Source: Pogonophryne albipinna (Eukaryota; Chordata; Actinopteri; Perciformes; Artedidraconidae). Taken from it: a DNA stretch of 64,000 nt. The notes below the pieces were generated by a model, which was not told the DNA's origin, did no database searches, and saw only the letters and a list, made by a program, of their open reading frames with translations. Location of the stretch: assembly GCA_028583405.1 (NCBI GenBank), contig CM053253.1, forward strand, positions 7,708,219 through 7,772,218, in the 5' to 3' direction. The translations under genes and the position numbers were made by a program. This document shows positions 1 through 18,800 of this stretch, piece after piece. Within the stretch, counting starts at the first letter, position 1, and every line of letters begins with the position of its first letter.

Positions 1-63
1 TCACCACTTCCTTCACCACTGCATCTCATTAATCTGTGTAAGTGAATGATCATTTTCTTATAA

Positions 64-2607
<2,544 letters not shown>

Positions 2608-3640
2608 CGCGGAGGAGGAGCTGGACACGACTGCAGGACGCTCAGTGTTTTAGAGAACCTTTCAACAAAAAAAAACATGGATACTTGACAGGACTTCACC
2701 GTAGTACTAAGCATTCAAAAAGTAGTTTCTGAAGACTGAACAACATATCAAACAACTTTAAAAGCAATATTCATTCGATTTGTTGATGACTTATGTTGCT
2801 GAAATACTGTGTTGTCGTTGACCTCATTTCAAAATGACTCGAGTAGAAACTTTGTAGCTGTAACTGTAGAGCAGGAGAACTGCTTCTTGTTTCACTTCCT
2901 CCAGGAGAAGTGCAATAATCCAACGATGAAAAGCAACAAGTTTGAGAGGTGTCGGGTGACTGTCGAGGGTGCTGCTTTTATTCCAATGTGTTGTGACTGG
3001 ACCAAAACAGCTCTTATTTTTTCTTTGGCTTTACAAATACAGTTAGTCATGTTGTTAGATATGTGTGCCTGTTGCAGCAGTTTAAAGGCTGGTTTGGCCA
3101 ATATAAACAGTTTTTCAGTGACGAATCAGCTGAAATACTTCTGCTTAGACTAGAAAAATGAATGGTTTGGAATAAGAAATATGTCAGTGTTACTCTCACA
3201 GGTCAAAGATATGGCGTTTTATTATACTGTAAATGTATCTATACTACATACTTAATGTTCTCTCTGTAACGAAGACACAACTGAAAAATCAAAGACTCAA
3301 TTTTGTAAATGATTTCTACTGGTAGTTTTGAAAATATGTCAAGTTTGTTTTATCATTGTCTATGTTATGATTTCTTACTATCCTACATGTCATAAATCAT
3401 AATCCAGTAAACAAAATGCTTTTTCATAATGTGAACATGTGGGTATTTCATTTGGGAGGGCCAGGCGGCAAAGAGACTTTGTTCACGTTCACGTTACTGT
3501 TGTGTAGGTCGATCCCATGAGTTTACAGTGAAGTATGAAGAGTTGCAGGTGTCATCAGTTTCTGACACTTTGTGGGTGGTGTGAGTCTCTCATGAGCTAA
3601 AGAAATGGTTACTGGGATAAAATAAACTTTTTTTAATTAG
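2608..3640 (+). other. agap2 3' untranslated region
   Basis: Sequence downstream of the TAG is non-repetitive and has no supported reading frame. A clear AATAAA at 3621-3626, followed by a T-rich stretch, is the best candidate polyadenylation signal, giving a 3'UTR of about 1 kb. Confidence 0.55.
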
Positions 3641-3866
3641 CATTATTAGGATCGTTTTTGTGTTTTATTTTGTCTCTCTTTGCCCCTATCAACATTATGG
3701 CGTATTCTTAGCCTTAGTCGTTGAATGTATGTATATAATACATTTACTCAAGTACTTTTTAAATACAAAATTGAAATATTTTGTTCTCTTCCCTTTTACC
3801 ATTAAATATCTAATTTTCTTAGTTTTATTTTTTAGATTATGTCACCATTTTTAGGGGTTTGACCCT

Positions 3867-6168
3867 GAACTATCAAATCAAATCAAGTTTTATTTATATA
3901 GCACATTTATAAACGATTTTTGGTCGAGCCAAAGTGCTGTACATATAATAAAAATAGCCTACAGTAGAGACACTTTACAGCAAATACAACAGAACAGATT
4001 GTTCAGAATATCAGTATGAGAAAAACGACACCCTCTATCCTTAGAACCCTCACATCGTACAAGGAAAAACTTCCAGAGAAAACCCACAGTTTTAAAGGGA
4101 AAAATGGGAGAAACCTCAGGGAGAGCAACAGAGGAGGGATCCCTCTCCCAGGACGGACAGACGTGCAATAGATGCCGTGTGTAAATCGAAGAGATAATAC
4201 ATTTTACAGCATATAGACCGAATGTTAGGAAATGCATGTGTCTGTAATAAGAAGATGAATCCACGAGGATGTCAGCTAGAATCCTGAGGAAGCCATCAGG
4301 GAAGCAGCATGACGAGACCCAAGGCAGGACCGCAGAGACAGGTTCAGCCACGACCCGAAGTCCACGACTTAATCCAGAACTCAGGATAGAGGATCCAAGA
4401 CACAGGACTACAGCAAGAGGATCAGCCTCGACTCCGGATCCCGGCGTAGATATAGATACAAAACAAGAAAAAATATTTGGCTGGGTTAATCGGAACAAGA
4501 GAATACACAGACACAGACAGAGAGGGAAAAGGTCATTGGATAAAAGTTATTCTTGATAACCCTCTAGAAAGATCTCATGAACTTCCCCACTCAATCTATC
4601 AATACCCGAGCAGTTCTATTAGATATAGGATGAGAAACAGAGATAGGGAGCACAACAACCTATCTCTTCGTCAGATGCGACTCTGTACCCCGTTACCCTC
4701 TACAAGGCCATAGACCAGCAGAGGGAAAATGGGGGGTGGGTAAGGTTTTTTTAAGAATAAACCGCAAGGGTCTAAAGGGAAAAAAGATGAAATATAAGGT
4801 ACTATATTTTAAGTAATCCTATCTACTATTCCTATATTTGAATAATGTATAAACTATTTTAAAAATACTTTATGAAATCCTATGTTATGTTATAAATATT
4901 AAAATAAGGAACTAAATGAATAAATAAATAACTAAATAAATAGATAATTAAACAAAAGCCAGAGAGAAAAAGTGAATTTTAAGTGTTGACTTAAAAACCC
5001 CCAGGGTCTGGCCGACCTCACATGGAGGGGCAAAGTATTCCAGAGCCTAGGGCCAGCCGCTGCGAAAACTCGATGCCCTCTGGTTTTAAGCCTGGTCTTA
5101 GGCACTATCAACAGCAGCTGATCAGCCGACCTTAAGGCTCTGCCTGGGGTGTAGCGATGGAGAAGTTCGGCTATATAGGCAGGAGCCAGCCCATTTAGGG
5201 CTTTAAAAAATAAATAGGAGTTTAAAATCTATTCTGAACCGAACTGGAAGCCAGTGCAGTGAGGCCAGAATTGGGGTGATATGGTCGCGGTTTTTATGGC
5301 CAGTGAGAAGACGTGCAGCTGCGTTCTAAACTAGCTGGAGGCGTCTAATTGAAGCCTGGTCCATACCCACATATAGAGCATTACAATAATCCAGTCTCGA
5401 GGTAACAAAGGCGTTAATAACCCTTTCTAGGTCTTTAAAAGATAAAAACGACTTGGTCTTAGCCAATAGTCGTATTTTGAAAAAGCAGGTCTTGACTACA
5501 GTGCTAACCTGCTTATCAAATTTAAAGGCGCTGTTGAAGGTCACTCCAAGGTTCATAACAGAGGGGAGGATATTTTTATTGAGGGAGCCCAGAATATCAA
5601 CCGGGGAGACTATTGGTTGGGGTCCAAAAAAGATGACCTCGGTCTTGCTCTCATTGAGGGTGAGGAAGTTTTGGCTCAGCCAGAATTTAATCTCTGTTAA
5701 ACAGTCCTTCAACTGCTGTAGTGAGTTGGCATTTTGATTGAGAGGCAGATAGATCTGTACATCATCAGCGTAACAATGGAAGGGGATATTATGTTTTGTG
5801 AGAATTGAACCTAGGGGCAGTATGTACAATAGAAAAAGGATGGGGCCCAGAATCGAGCCTTGGGGAACCCCACAGGTAAGAGGGGCTTTGGCAGAGGAGA
5901 AGGCACCTAACTGCACTGAGAAGCTACGGTCCGTCAGGTAAGACCTAAACCATGCAAGAGCAGAGCCTGTAATACCTGCGGACTGTTCAAGCCGTGACAA
6001 CAGGATACTATGATCCACAGTGTCAAAGGCAGCAGTTAAATCTAACAGCACCAAGACAGCTGGGCTGCCTGAGTCGGCGGCTAAGAGCAGATCATTAAAA
6101 ACTCTTAAAAGGGCTGTTTCAGTACTATAGGTTTAAAGCCAGACTGACATGTTTCATGGATACCATGC
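3867..6168 (-). mobile_element. 5'-truncated L2/CR1-type LINE in antisense orientation
   Basis: Read on the minus strand, reverse-transcriptase sequence starts near 6168, continues to about 4965 and runs into a 3' tail ending at 3867-3900 (TCAAATCAAATCAAG, TTTATATAGCACATTT). The block 4000-4450, with ACACCCTC and GTACAAGGAAAAACTTCC, is shared with 62,920-62,990, so this tail is dispersed. The truncated 5' end is typical of LINE insertion. Several indels and a nonsense change show it is dead. The part 3867-4750 could be a separate retroposon tail lying against the LINE. Confidence 0.8.
4965..6165 (-). pseudogene. Decayed LINE reverse transcriptase
   Basis: The longest open piece (6054-5326) encodes LDLTAAFDTVDHSILLSRLE, GVPQGSILGPILFLLY and the catalytic YADD box, then LNESKTEVIFFGPQ. 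The frame is broken after SIRRLQLV by TAG where CAG is expected. It resumes with NAAARLLTGHKNRDHITPIL and LHWLPVRFRIDFKL, then has a frameshift in the T-rich run near 5205. The upstream apurinic endonuclease domain is absent, lost by 5' truncation. The motif set is that of L2/CR1-like fish LINEs. Confidence 0.85.
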
Positions 6169-6820
6169 GTGGTTAAAAAAACTATGACAGTGCTCACGAT
6201 ACGCATTACAGTGCGTTGGTTGGTTCGTAAAAATCAGAATCACAATTTACAATTTCTATACTTCTCCTTTGTGGCATGGCAATTGTTGGTAATCTACTGT
6301 TTTTTTTATAAATGTAAGAAATATAGGCAGACAATAACAATGGACTTTTACTATTTTGTGTTGAACTTTCTGCTATTGTTGTATGGTTCAACTCCACTAA
6401 AACTCTTACTCAATTTAATTATTACCTTTAATTGTTTGGAATATTTAATTTGAGACTAATAATACAAAACGTAACCAACTATAGGTAAAACATAATATAT
6501 GTATTATAATTGCAGGTCAACATTAAACGTTTTTGGTTCAATTCAGCTATTCAGCTAGTATATTTAGGAGAATCTTTTTAAATAACACATCCTCCTTTAC
6601 CAGCTACAATAAGGGGATATACCTTTATATATACAGTCTATGGGATATACACAGAAATGGCATCAATAATTATAACTCGATGAAGTAACATTATGTTCTT
6701 CTAAAATCGGCCATTGTGAAAGATGATGGCTTTTACTTTTGGTTCTGTAAACTGTTCTTAAAAGTAGGATTATTTTACAGTATCATCTAAATACGGTGGC
6801 CCTGAAGTGCAAGTCAAAAC
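6169..6820. other. AT-rich spacer, nothing recognised
   Basis: No gene or repeat with clear ends was seen. The last 25 bases (GGTGGCCCTGAAGTGCAAG) directly abut the minisatellite and may be the flank of an element in which the array arose. Confidence 0.5.
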
Positions 6821-9800
6821 AACATTTCACAAAACACTACAACATTTCACAAAACACTACAATATTTCACAAAACACTACAACATTTCACAAAACACTAC
6901 AACATTTCACAAAACACTACAACATTTCACAAAACACTACAATATTTCACAAAACACGACAACATTTCACAAAACACTACAATATTTCACAAAACACTAC
7001 AACATTTCACAAAACACTACAACATTTCACAAAACACTACAACATTTCACTAAACACTTCAACATTTCACAAAACACTACAACATTTCACAAAACACTAC
7101 AGCATTTCACTAAACACTACAACATTTCACAAAACACTACAACATTTCACAAAACACTACAACATTTCACAAAACACTTCAACATTTCACAAAACACTAC
7201 AGCATTTCACTAAACACTACAACATTTCACTAAACACTACAACATTTCACTAAACACTACAACATTTCACAAAACACTACAGCATTTCACTAAACACTAC
7301 AACATTTCACAAAACACTACAACATTTCACAAAACACTACAATATTTCACAAAACACTACAGCATTTCACTAAACACTACAACATTTCACAAAACACTAC
7401 AGCATTTCACTAAACACTACAACATTTCACAAAACACTACAACATTTCACAAAACACTACAATATTTCACAAAACACTACAGCATTTCACTAAACACTAC
7501 AACATTTCACAAAACACTACAATATTTCACAAAACACTACAACATTTCACAAAACACTACAGCATTTCACTAAACACTACAACATTTCACAAAACACTAC
7601 AACATTTCACTAAACACTACAACATTTCACAAAACACTACAATATTTCACAAAACACTACAATATTTCACAAAACACTACAGCATTTCACTAAACACTAC
7701 AACATTTCACAAAACACTACAATATTTCACAAAACACTTCAACATTTCACAAAACACTTCAGCCTTTCACAAAACACTTCAGCATTTCACTAAACACTAC
7801 AACATTTCACAAAACACTTCAACATTTCACAAAACACTACAATATTTCACAAAACACTACAACATTTCACAAAACACTACAACATTTCACAAAACACTAC
7901 AACATTTCACAAAACACTTCAACATTTCACTAAACACTACAACATTTCACAAAACACTTCAACATTTCACTAAACACTACAACATTTCACAAAACACTAC
8001 AACATTTCACAAAACACTACAACATTTCACAAAACACTTCAACATTTCACAAAACACTACAACATTTCACAAAACACTACAATATTTCACAAAACACTAC
8101 AATATTTCACAAAACACTACAACATTTCACTAAACACTTCAACATTTCACAAAACACTTCAACATTTCACTAAACACTACAACATTTCACAAAACACTAC
8201 AATATTTCACAAAACACTACAACATTTCACTAAACACTTCAACATTTCACAAAACACTACAATATTTCACAAAACACTACAGCATTTCACTAAACACTTC
8301 AACATTTCACAAAACACTTCAGCCTTTCACAAAACACTACAACATTTCACAAAACACTACAACATTTCACAAAACACTACAACATTTCACTAAACACTAC
8401 AACATTTCACAAAACACTTCAACATTTCACTAAACACTACAATATTTCACAAAACACTTCAACATTTCACAAAACACTACAGCATTTCACTAAACACTAC
8501 AACATTTCACAAAACACTACAGCATTTCACTAAACACTACAACATTTCACAAAACACTTCAACATTTCACAAAACACTTCAGCCTTTCACAAAACACTTC
8601 AGCATTTCACTAAACACTACAACATTTCACAAAACACTACAACATTTCACAAAACACTACAACATTTCACTAAACACTACAACATTTCACAAAACACTTC
8701 AACATTTCACTAAACACTACAACATTTCACAAAACACTACAACATTTCACAAAACACTACAACATTTCACAAAACACTTCAACATTTCACAAAACACTAC
8801 AACATTTCACAAAACACTACAATATTTCACAAAACACTACAATATTTCACAAAACACTACAACATTTCACAAAACACTTCAACATTTCACTAAACACTAC
8901 AACATTTCACAAAACACTACAATATTTCACAAAACACTACAATATTTCACAAAACACTACAATATTTCACAAAACACTACAGCATTTCACTAAACACTTC
9001 AACATTTCACAAAACACTACAACATTTCACAAAACACTACAACATTTCACAAAACACTTCAACATTTCACTAAACACTACAGCATTTCACTAAACACTAC
9101 AACATTTCACAAAACACTACAACATTTCACTAAACACTACAATATTTCACAAAACACTACAACATTTCACAAAACACTACAACATTTCACTAAACACTAC
9201 AACATTTCACAAAACACTACAACATTTCACTAAACACTACAACATTTCACAAAACACTTCAACATTTCACAAAACACTTCAACATTTCACTAAACACTAC
9301 AATATTTCACTAAACACTACAGCATTTCACTAAACACTACAACATTTCACTAAACACTACAACATTTCACTAAACACTACAATATTTCACAAAACACTAC
9401 AACATTTCACAAAACACTACAACATTTCACTAAACACTACAACATTTCACAAAACACTTCAACATTTCACTAAACACTACAACATTTCACTAAACACTAC
9501 AACATTTCACAAAACACTTCAACATTTCACTAAACACTACAACATTTCACAAAACACTTCAACATTTCACTAAACACTACAACATTTCACAAAACACTAC
9601 AACATTTCACAAAACACTACAATATTTCACAAAACACTACAGCATTTCACTAAACACTACAACATTTCACTAAACACTACAACATTTCACAAAACACTAC
9701 AGCATTTCACAAAACACTACAACATTTCACAAAACACTACAACATTTCACAAAACACTACAACATTTCACAAAACACTTCAACATTTCACTAAACACTAC

Positions 9801-12800
9801 AACATTTCACAAAACACTACAACATTTCACAAAACACTACAACATTTCACAAAACACTACAACATTTCACAAAACACTTCAACATTTCACTAAACACTAC
9901 AACATTTCACTAAACACTACAACATTTCACAAAACACTACAGCATTTCACTAAACACTACAACATTTCACAAAACACTACAACATTTCACAAAACACTTC
10001 AACATTTCACAAAACACTACAACATTTCACAAAACACTACAACATTTCACAAAACACTACAACATTTCACTAAACACTACAACATTTCACAAAACACTTC
10101 AACATTTCACAAAACACTACAACATTTCACAAAACACTACAACATTTCACTAAACACTACAACATTTCACAAAACACTACAATATTTCACAAAACACTAC
10201 AACATTTCACAAAACACTACAACATTTCACTAAACACTACAACATTTCACAAAACACTTCAACATTTCACTAAACACTTCAACATTTCACAAAACACTTC
10301 AACATTTCACAAAACACTACAACATTTCACTAAACACTTCAACATTTCACAAAACACTACAACATTTCACAAAACACTTCAACATTTCACAAAACACTTC
10401 AACATTTCACTAAACACTACAACATTTCACAAAACACTTCAACATTTCACAAAACACTTCAACATTTCACAAAACACTTCAACATTTCACAAAACACTAC
10501 AACATTTCACAAAACACTTCAACATTTCACTAAACACTACAACATTTCACAAAACACTACAACATTTCACAAAACACTTCAACATTTCACAAAACACTAC
10601 AACATTTCACAAAACACTACAACATTTCACAAAACACTACAACATTTCACAAAACACTTCAACATTTCACTAAACACTACAACATTTCACAAAACACTAC
10701 AACATTTCACAAAACACTTCAACATTTCACAAAACACTACAACATTTCACAAAACACTACAACATTTCACAAAACACTACAACATTTCACAAAACACTTC
10801 AACATTTCACTAAACACTTCAACATTTCACAAAACACTTCAACATTTCACAAAACACTACAACATTTCACTAAACACTTCAACATTTCACAAAACACTAC
10901 AACATTTCACAAAACACTTCAACATTTCACAAAACACTTCAACATTTCACTAAACACTACAACATTTCACAAAACACTTCAACATTTCACAAAACACTTC
11001 AACATTTCACAAAACACTTCAACATTTCACAAAACACTACAACATTTCACAAAACACTTCAACATTTCACTAAACACTACAACATTTCACAAAACACTAC
11101 AACATTTCACAAAACACTTCAACATTTCACAAAACACTACAACATTTCACAAAACACTACAACATTTCACAAAACACTACAATATTTCACAAAACACTAC
11201 AGCATTTCACTAAACACTACAACATTTCACAAAACACTACAACATTTCACAAAACACTACAACATTTCACTAAACACTACAACATTTCACAAAACACTTC
11301 AACATTTCACTAAACACTTCAACATTTCACAAAACACTACAACATTTCACAAAACACTACAACATTTCACTAAACACTTCAACATTTCACAAAACACTAC
11401 AACATTTCACAAAACACTACAACATTTCACTAAACACTTCAACATTTCACAAAACACTACAATATTTCACAAAACACTACAACATTTCACTAAACACTAC
11501 AATATTTCACAAAACACTACAACATTTCACTAAACACTACAACATTTCACTAAACACTACAACATTTCACTAAACACTACAACATTTCACAAAACACTAC
11601 AATATTTCACAAAACACTACAACATTTCACAAAACACTACAATATTTCACAAAACACTACAACATTTCACTAAACACTACAATATTTCACAAAACACTTC
11701 AACATTTCACAAAACACTACAATATTTCACAAAACACTACAACATTTCACTAAACACTACAATATTTCACAAAACACTACAACATTTCACTAAACACTAC
11801 AGCATTTCACTAAACACTACAACATTTCACAAAACACTACAACATTTCACAAAACACTACAACATTTCACAAAACACTTCAACATTTCACAAAACACTAC
11901 AACATTTCACAAAACACTACAACATTTCACTAAACACTACAACATTTCACTAAACACTACAACATTTCACAAAACACTACAATATTTCACAAAACACTAC
12001 AGCATTTCACAAAACACTACAACATTTCACAAAACACTTCAACATTTCACAAAACACTACAACATTTCACAAAACACTACAACATTTCACAAAACACTTC
12101 AACATTTCACTAAACACTACAACATTTCACTAAACACTACAACATTTCACAAAACACTACAACATTTCACTAAACACTACAACATTTCACTAAACACTAC
12201 AACATTTCACTAAACACTACAACATTTCACAAAACACTACAACATTTCACTAAACACTACAATATTTCACAAAACACTACAACATTTCACTAAACACTAC
12301 AATATTTCACAAAACACTACAACATTTCACTAAACACTACAACATTTCACTAAACACTACAACATTTCACTAAACACTACAACATTTCACAAAACACTAC
12401 AATATTTCACAAAACACTACAACATTTCACAAAACACTACAATATTTCACAAAACACTACAACATTTCACTAAACACTACAATATTTCACAAAACACTTC
12501 AACATTTCACAAAACACTACAATATTTCACAAAACACTACAACATTTCACTAAACACTACAATATTTCACAAAACACTACAACATTTCACTAAACACTAC
12601 AGCATTTCACTAAACACTACAACATTTCACAAAACACTACAACATTTCACAAAACACTACAACATTTCACAAAACACTTCAACATTTCACAAAACACTAC
12701 AACATTTCACAAAACACTACAACATTTCACTAAACACTACAACATTTCACTAAACACTACAACATTTCACAAAACACTACAATATTTCACAAAACACTAC

Positions 12801-15800
12801 AGCATTTCACTAAACACTACAACATTTCACAAAACACTTCAACATTTCACAAAACACTTCAGCCTTTCACAAAACACTTCAGCATTTCACTAAACACTAC
12901 AACATTTCACAAAACACTACAACATTTCACAAAACACTACAACATTTCACTAAACACTACAACATTTCACAAAACACTTCAACATTTCACTAAACACTAC
13001 AATATTTCACTAAACACTACAACATTTCACAAAACACTACAACATTTCACTAAACACTACAACATTTCACAAAACACTACAATATTTCACAAAACACTAC
13101 AGCATTTCACTAAACACTACAACATTTCACAAAACACTTCAACATTTCACAAAACACTTCAACATTTCACTAAACACTACAACATTTCACTAAACACTAC
13201 AACATTTCACAAAACACTACAATATTTCACAAAACACTACAGCATTTCACTAAACACTACAACATTTCACAAAACACTTCAACATTTCACAAAACACTTC
13301 AGCCTTTCACAAAACACTTCAGCATTTCACTAAACACTACAACATTTCACAAAACACTACAACATTTCACAAAACACTACAACATTTCACTAAACACTAC
13401 AACATTTCACAAAACACTTCAACATTTCACTAAACACTACAATATTTCACTAAACACTACAACATTTCACAAAACACTACAACATTTCACTAAACACTAC
13501 AACATTTCACAAAACACTACAACATTTCACAAAACACTACAGCATTTCACTAAACACTACAACATTTCACAAAACACTTCAACATTTCACTAAACACTAC
13601 AACATTTCACTAAACACTACAACATTTCACAAAACACTACAATATTTCACAAAACACTACAGCATTTCACTAAACACTACAACATTTCACAAAACACTTC
13701 AACATTTCACAAAACACTTCAGCCTTTCACAAAACACTTCAGCATTTCACTAAACACTACAACATTTCACAAAACACTACAACATTTCACAAAACACTAC
13801 AACATTTCACTAAACACTACAACATTTCACAAAACACTTCAACATTTCACAAAACACTACAATATTTCACTAAACACTACAACATTTCACAAAACACTAC
13901 AACATTTCACTAAACACTACAACATTTCACAAAACACTACAATATTTCACAAAACACTACAGCATTTCACTAAACACTACAACATTTCACAAAACACTTC
14001 AACATTTCACAAAACACTTCAACATTTCACTAAACACTACAACATTTCACTAAACACTACAACATTTCACTAAACACTACAATATTTCACAAAACACTAC
14101 AGCATTTCACTAAACACTACAACATTTCACAAAACACTTCAACATTTCACAAAACACTACAACATTTCACTAAACACTACAACATTTCACTAAACACTAC
14201 AACATTTCACAAAACACTACAACATTTCACAAAACACTACAATATTTCACAAAACACTACAGCATTTCACAAAACACTACAACATTTCACAAAACACTTC
14301 AACATTTCACTAAACACTACAACATTTCACAAAACACTACAACATTTCACTAAACACTACAACATTTCACAAAACACTACAACATTTCACAAAACACTAC
14401 AACATTTCACTAAACACTACAACATTTCACAAAACACTTCAACATTTCACTAAACACTTCAACATTTCACAAAACACTACAACATTTCACAAAACACTAC
14501 AACATTTCACTAAACACTACAACATTTCACTAAACACTTCAACATTTCACAAAACACTACAATATTTCACAAAACACTACAACATTTCACTAAACACTAC
14601 AATATTTCACAAAACACTACAACATTTCACTAAACACTACAACATTTCACTAAACACTACAACATTTCACAAAACACTACAATATTTCACAAAACACTAC
14701 AGCATTTCACTAAACACTACAACATTTCACAAAACACTACAACATTTCACAAAACACTACAACATTTCACAAAACACTTCAACATTTCACAAAACACTAC
14801 AACATTTCACAAAACACTACAACATTTCACTAAACACTACAACATTTCACTAAACACTACAACATTTCACAAAACACTACAATATTTCACAAAACACTAC
14901 AGCATTTCACAAAACACTACAACATTTCACAAAACACTTCAACATTTCACAAAACACTACAACATTTCACAAAACACTACAACATTTCACAAAACACTTC
15001 AACATTTCACTAAACACTACAACATTTCACAAAACACTACAATATTTCACAAAACACTACAGCATTTCACTAAACACTTCAACATTTCACAAAACACTTC
15101 AGCCTTTCACAAAACACTTCAGCATTTCACTAAACACTACAACATTTCACAAAACACTACAACATTTCACAAAACACTACAACATTTCACTAAACACTAC
15201 AACATTTCACTAAACACTACAACATTTCACAAAACACTTCAACATTTCACAAAACACTTCAGCCTTTCACAAAACACTTCAGCATTTCACTAAACACTAC
15301 AACATTTCACAAAACACTACAACATTTCACAAAACACTACAGCATTTCACTAAACACTACAACATTTCACAAAACACTACAACATTTCACAAAACACTAC
15401 AACATTTCACAAAACACTACAACATTTCACAAAACACTACAACATTTCACTAAACACTACAACATTTCACTAAACACTACAACATTTCACAAAACACTAC
15501 AACATTTCACAAAACACTACAACATTTCACAAAACACTACAACATTTCACAAAACACTTCAACATTTCACTAAACACTACAACATTTCACAAAACACTAC
15601 AACATTTCACAAAACACTACAATATTTCACAAAACACTACAGCATTTCACTAAACACTACATCATTTCACAAAACACTTCAACATTTCACAAAACACTTC
15701 AGCCTTTCACAAAACACTACAGCATTTCACTAAACACTACAACATTTCACAAAACACTACAACATTTCACAAAACACTACAACATTTCACAAAACACTTC

Positions 15801-18800
15801 AACATTTCACTAAACACTTCAACATTTCACAAAACACTACAACATTTCACAAAACACTACAACATTTCACAAAACACTTCAACATTTCACTAAACACTTC
15901 AACATTTCACAAAACACTACAACATTTCACAAAACACTTCAACATTTCACTAAACACTACAACATTTCACAAAACACTACAACATTTCACTAAACACTAC
16001 AACATTTCACAAAACACTTCAACATTTCACTAAACACTTCAACATTTCACAAAACACTACAACATTTCACAAAACACTACAACATTTCACAAAACACTAC
16101 AACATTTCACAAAACACTACAATATTTCACAAAACACTACAGCATTTCACTAAACACTTCAACATTTCACAAAACACTACAACATTTCACAAAACACTAC
16201 AACATTTCACTAAACACTTCAACATTTCACAAAACACTACAACATTTCACAAAACACTACAACATTTCACAAAACACTTCAACATTTCACTAAACACTAC
16301 AATATTTCACAAAACACTTCAACATTTCACTAAACACTACAACATTTCACAAAACACTACAACATTTCACAAAACACTTCAACATTTCACTAAACACTAC
16401 AATATTTCACTAAATACTACAACATTTCACTAAACACTACAGCATTTCACTAAACACTTCAACATTTCACAAAACACTACAACATTTCACAAAACACTAC
16501 AACATTTCACAAAACACTACAACATTTCACTAAACACTACAACATTTCACAAAACACTTCAACATTTCACTAAACACTACAATATTTCACAAAACACTTC
16601 AACATTTCACAAAACACGACAGCATTTCACTAAACACTACAACATTTCACAAAACACTACAACATTTCACAAAACACTACAACATTTCACTAAACACTAC
16701 AACATTTCACAAAACACTACAACATTTCACAAAACACTACAACATTTCACAAAACACTACAGCATTTCACTAAACACTACAACATTTCACAAAACACTTC
16801 AACATTTCACAAAACACTTCAGCCTTTCACAAAACACTTCAGCATTTCACTAAACACTACAACATTTCACAAAACACTACAACATTTCACAAAACACTAC
16901 AACATTTCACTAAACACTACAACATTTCACAAAACACTTCAACATTTCACTAAACACTACAACATTTCACAAAACACTACAACATTTCACAAAACACTAC
17001 AACATTTCACAAAAACACTTCAACATTTCACAAAACACTACAACATTTCACAAAACACTACAATATTTCACAAAACACTACAATATTTCACAAAACACTA
17101 CAACATTTCACAAAACACTTCAACATTTCACTAAACACTACAACATTTCACAAAACACTTCAACATTTCACAAAACACGACAGCATTTCACTAAACACTA
17201 CAACATTTCACAAAACACTACAACATTTCACAAAACACTACAACATTTCACTAAACACTACAACATTTCACAAAACACTACAACATTTCACAAAACACTA
17301 CAACATTTCACAAAACACTACAGCATTTCACTAAACACTACAACATTTCACAAAACACTTCAACATTTCACAAAACACTTCAGCCTTTCACAAAACACTT
17401 CAGCATTTCACTAAACACTACAACATTTCACAAAACACTACAACATTTCACAAAACACTACAACATTTCACTAAACACTACAACATTTCACAAAACACTT
17501 CAACATTTCACTAAACACTACAACATTTCACAAAACACTACAACATTTCACAAAACACTACAACATTTCACAAAACACTTCAACATTTCACAAAACACTA
17601 CAACATTTCACAAAACACTACAACATTTCACAAAACACTACAATATTTCACAAAACACTACAATATTTCACAAAACACTACAATATTTCACAAAACACTA
17701 CAGCATTTCACTAAACACTTCAACATTTCACAAAACACTACAACATTTCACAAAACACTACAACATTTCACAAAACACTTCAACATTTCACTAAACACTA
17801 CAATATTTCACAAAACACTACAGCATTTCACTAAACACTACAACATTTCACAAAACACTACAACATTTCACAAAACACTACAACATTTCACTAAACACTA
17901 CAACATTTCACAAAACACTTCAACATTTCACTAAACACTACAATATTTCACAAAACACTTCAACATTTCACAAAACACTACAGCATTTCACAAAACACTA
18001 CAACATTTCACAAAACACTACAACATTTCACAAAACACTTCAGCCTTTCACAAAACACTACAGCATTTCACTAAACACTACAACATTTCACTAAACACTA
18101 CAACATTTCACTAAACACTACAACATTTCACAAAACACTTCAACATTTCACTAAACACTACAACATTTCACAAAACACTACAACATTTCACTAAACACTA
18201 CAACATTTCACAAAACACTTCAACATTTCACTAAACACTTCAACATTTCACAAAACACTACAACATTTCACTAAACACTACAATATTTCACAAAACACTT
18301 CAACATTTCACAAAACACTACAACATTTCACTAAACACTACAACATTTCACAAAACACTACAACATTTCACTAAACACTACAACATTTCACAAAACACTT
18401 CAACATTTCACTAAACACTTCAACATTTCACAAAACACTACAACATTTCACAAAACACTACAATATTTCACAAAACACTTCAACATTTCACAAAACACTA
18501 CAACATTTCACTAAACACTACAACATTTCACAAAACACTACAACATTTCACTAAACACTACAACATTTCACAAAACACTACAACATTTCACTAAACACTA
18601 CAACATTTCACAAAACACTACAACATTTCACTAAACACTACAACATTTCACAAAACACTTCAACATTTCACTAAACACTTCAACATTTCACAAAACACTA
18701 CAACATTTCACTAAACACTACAACATTTCACAAAACACTACAATATTTCACAAAACACTACAGCATTTCACAAAACACTTCAACATTTCACAAAACACTT

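Noticed and set aside
6796..7253. Open reading frames with repeated HFTKHYNISQNT-like residues
   Set aside because: They are the 60-bp period of a 20-bp minisatellite read in frame; other units carry stops and there is no gene context.
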